DNA from: a virus
IMG/VR virus record: IMGVR_UViG_3300030333_005141
Span: 1-52,441 of that record
Reading direction: 5' to 3' (one strand)
Length of the DNA stretch: 52,441 nucleotides
This document shows, piece after piece, positions 51,616-52,441 of this stretch (within the stretch, counting starts at the first letter, position 1; every line of letters begins with the position of its first letter). Made by a program: the position numbers and the translations under genes. The notes under the pieces are model-generated. The model did not search any database. It was given only the letters and a program-made list of their open reading frames with translations, and had not been told where the DNA came from.

Positions 51616-51774
51616 ATGTTAGACACTTTAAGAACATCAACAATAGGAATAGCTGGATCTGTAGGTTCTCAAGCTTTGCATTGGACAGAAATTGTTCCAC
51701 CAGTATTTAGTGCATTAGCTGCACTTGCAACTTTAATATTCATGTTAATTAAAATATATAAGGAGGTTAAATGA
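51616..51774 (+). CDS. Holin candidate
   Basis: A 52-residue protein: short N-terminus (MLDTLRTSTIGIAGSVGSQA), then one membrane helix (VFSALAALATLIFMLI) and a basic tail (KIYKEVK). Size, single helix and charged end fit small phage holins, which open the membrane for the endolysin. Good ribosome site (CAGGGGATAAA). It overlaps the next start in ATGA. Confidence 0.65.
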   Translation: MLDTLRTSTIGIAGSVGSQALHWTEIVPPVFSALAALATLIFMLIKIYKEVK

Positions 51775-51944
51775 AAGAGCTTATAGCAAATTACCTTTTT
51801 AATGATGAAATGAAAGCTAAAATCGTTAAAGAATTAAATGACGATATTAATATTCCAATCATCAATGAAAAAACAGAGGGTAAAATTATTGAGGCTATCT
51901 ACGAGGTAGTTGAAGCTTGTGTCAAAAAAGCGATACTCAAATAA
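51771..51944 (+). CDS. Small helical protein after the holin candidate
   Basis: A 57-residue charged helical protein (MKELIANYLFNDEMKAKIVK start) with AAGGAGG upstream and an ATGA overlap. It could be a lysis regulator (antiholin-like, without membrane helix); not recognised. Confidence 0.6.
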   Translation: MKELIANYLFNDEMKAKIVKELNDDINIPIINEKTEGKIIEAIYEVVEACVKKAILK

Positions 51945-52290
51945 ATTGGAAGAAATTACCGATAAAGAAGAAGTATCCATCACAGAGTTGATCTTGTATA
52001 ATGATTTACTGTTAAATGATGACCCAGATTTAGGGGTTGCAATAGGTTTAGGTAGCGAAGACAAGATTTACGAAAAAGCCCCTAAAAAATGTTCCTGTGG
52101 GGGTTCTAATATAGTAGGACTAGAGGTTCTAGGGGCTTGTGATGAAATTTTGTTTTGGCTTTGTGATGATTGTGACAAAGTCTACTTAACTAGAACATTT
52201 GAAAAGACAAAGAAGCTACTTGAAGTAAGTAAAAAGTTCTGGACGGTACCAAGCGCTTGGCCTATTCCTCCTTTGTCGGAAAGAAATTAA
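51919..52290 (+). CDS. Zinc-ribbon protein
   Basis: A 123-residue protein with CSCGG and, 22 residues on, CDDC, a zinc-ribbon pair. Start probably GTG 51919 (GAGG 11 bases before); TTG 51910 is the other option. It overlaps the preceding gene by 26 bases, and its stop overlaps the metallophosphatase ATG (TAATG). Role unknown. Confidence 0.65.
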   Translation: MSKKRYSNKLEEITDKEEVSITELILYNDLLLNDDPDLGVAIGLGSEDKIYEKAPKKCSCGGSNIVGLEVLGACDEILFWLCDDCDKVYLTRTFEKTKKLLEVSKKFWTVPSAWPIPPLSERN

Positions 52291-52441
52291 TGAAAAAGTA
52301 TGTCGTAACTCCAGACAAACACTTTCCTCATCATGATAAAAAGAGTATTAGTGTAGTCTGTAAAGCCATCGAAGCAATCAAGCCTGATGGATATATTGAT
52401 TTAGGGGACACGGGTGACTGGGAAAGTATAAGTCATCACAA
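52290..52441 (+). CDS. Calcineurin-like metallophosphatase (5' part)
   Basis: First 50 codons of the gene continued at 1-708. It begins MKKYVVTPDKHFPHHDKK: the DKH pair at residues 9-11 is the first metal-binding motif, absent from the 1-708 part alone, which confirms that the two parts are one gene. Confidence 0.85.
   Translation, partial: MKKYVVTPDKHFPHHDKKSISVVCKAIEAIKPDGYIDLGDTGDWESISHH
52341..52441 (+). repeat. 101-base end overlap identical to the window start except one base
   Basis: Bases 52341-52441 match 1-101 with one difference (T at 99, C at 52439). The overlap is inside a gene, so it most likely shows circular closure of the assembly, not a biological terminal repeat. Confidence 0.9.

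Noticed and set aside
1-52441. CRISPR arrays or insertion sequences
   Set aside because: No regularly spaced identical repeats of 24-40 bases and no transposase or terminal inverted repeats were seen.

Overview
The window is one essentially complete genome of a tailed double-stranded DNA phage of about 52.3 kb. The last 101 bases (52341-52441) repeat the first 101 with one mismatch, and a single gene (a metallophosphatase) reads through that junction, so the contig closes into a circle of about 52,340 bp. The DNA is strongly AT-rich. Nearly every gene start has a clear AGGAGG-type ribosome binding site, and TAATG and ATGA stop/start overlaps are common. That points to a bacterial host with normal Shine-Dalgarno use and argues against Bacteroidota. 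Several structural proteins look like those of marine phages. The host itself cannot be read from the sequence.

Layout. The rightward late block runs from about 39.3 kb through the junction to 25.2 kb. It holds an M15 peptidase endolysin, a small-terminase candidate, a tiny membrane protein, the large terminase, a P22-type portal, scaffold, major capsid protein, connector/adaptor genes, fibre-like proteins, a holin candidate, the metallophosphatase, a tail-nozzle-like protein, a large fibre, an ejection-type protein with an S74 self-cleaving domain, further internal virion proteins, and a giant 3466-residue protein. The giant protein carries the DxDGD metal-binding signature of double-psi-beta-barrel RNA polymerases and is the best candidate for a virion-packaged RNA polymerase. 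A hairpin terminator at 25.3 kb separates this block from the leftward block.

The leftward block runs from 38.8 kb down to 25.4 kb. It starts with small genes of unknown function interspersed with unusual structured intergenic elements. Next comes a compact four-gene ubiquitin-like conjugation cassette: beta-grasp modifier, E2-like, JAMM protease and E1/ThiF-like. It is followed by a Sak4-like ATPase, an SSB-like protein, a primase-helicase fusion, a Gp157-like protein, an HNH nuclease, an SSB-tailed protein, a MazG/DUF1599-like protein and small genes. No DNA polymerase, T7-type RNA polymerase or integrase is visible, so replication probably uses the host polymerase.

Two systems stand out. 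First, the ubiquitin-like cassette lies directly beside the replication genes, and two of its enzymes (E2-like and JAMM) each carry the same QGTLF pentapeptide, which resembles a bacterial sliding-clamp-binding motif. Protein modification at the host replication fork is therefore a testable hypothesis. Second, the giant polymerase-like protein sits in an N4/crAss-like genomic position. A third, less understood signal is a set of about a dozen 30-125 base elements, most closed by perfect 7-11 bp stems enclosing further hairpins, filling the gaps between early genes. A 500-base regulatory region at 38.84-39.34 kb holds two identical palindromic operators, a promoter and a long stem that may mark an origin or control RNA.
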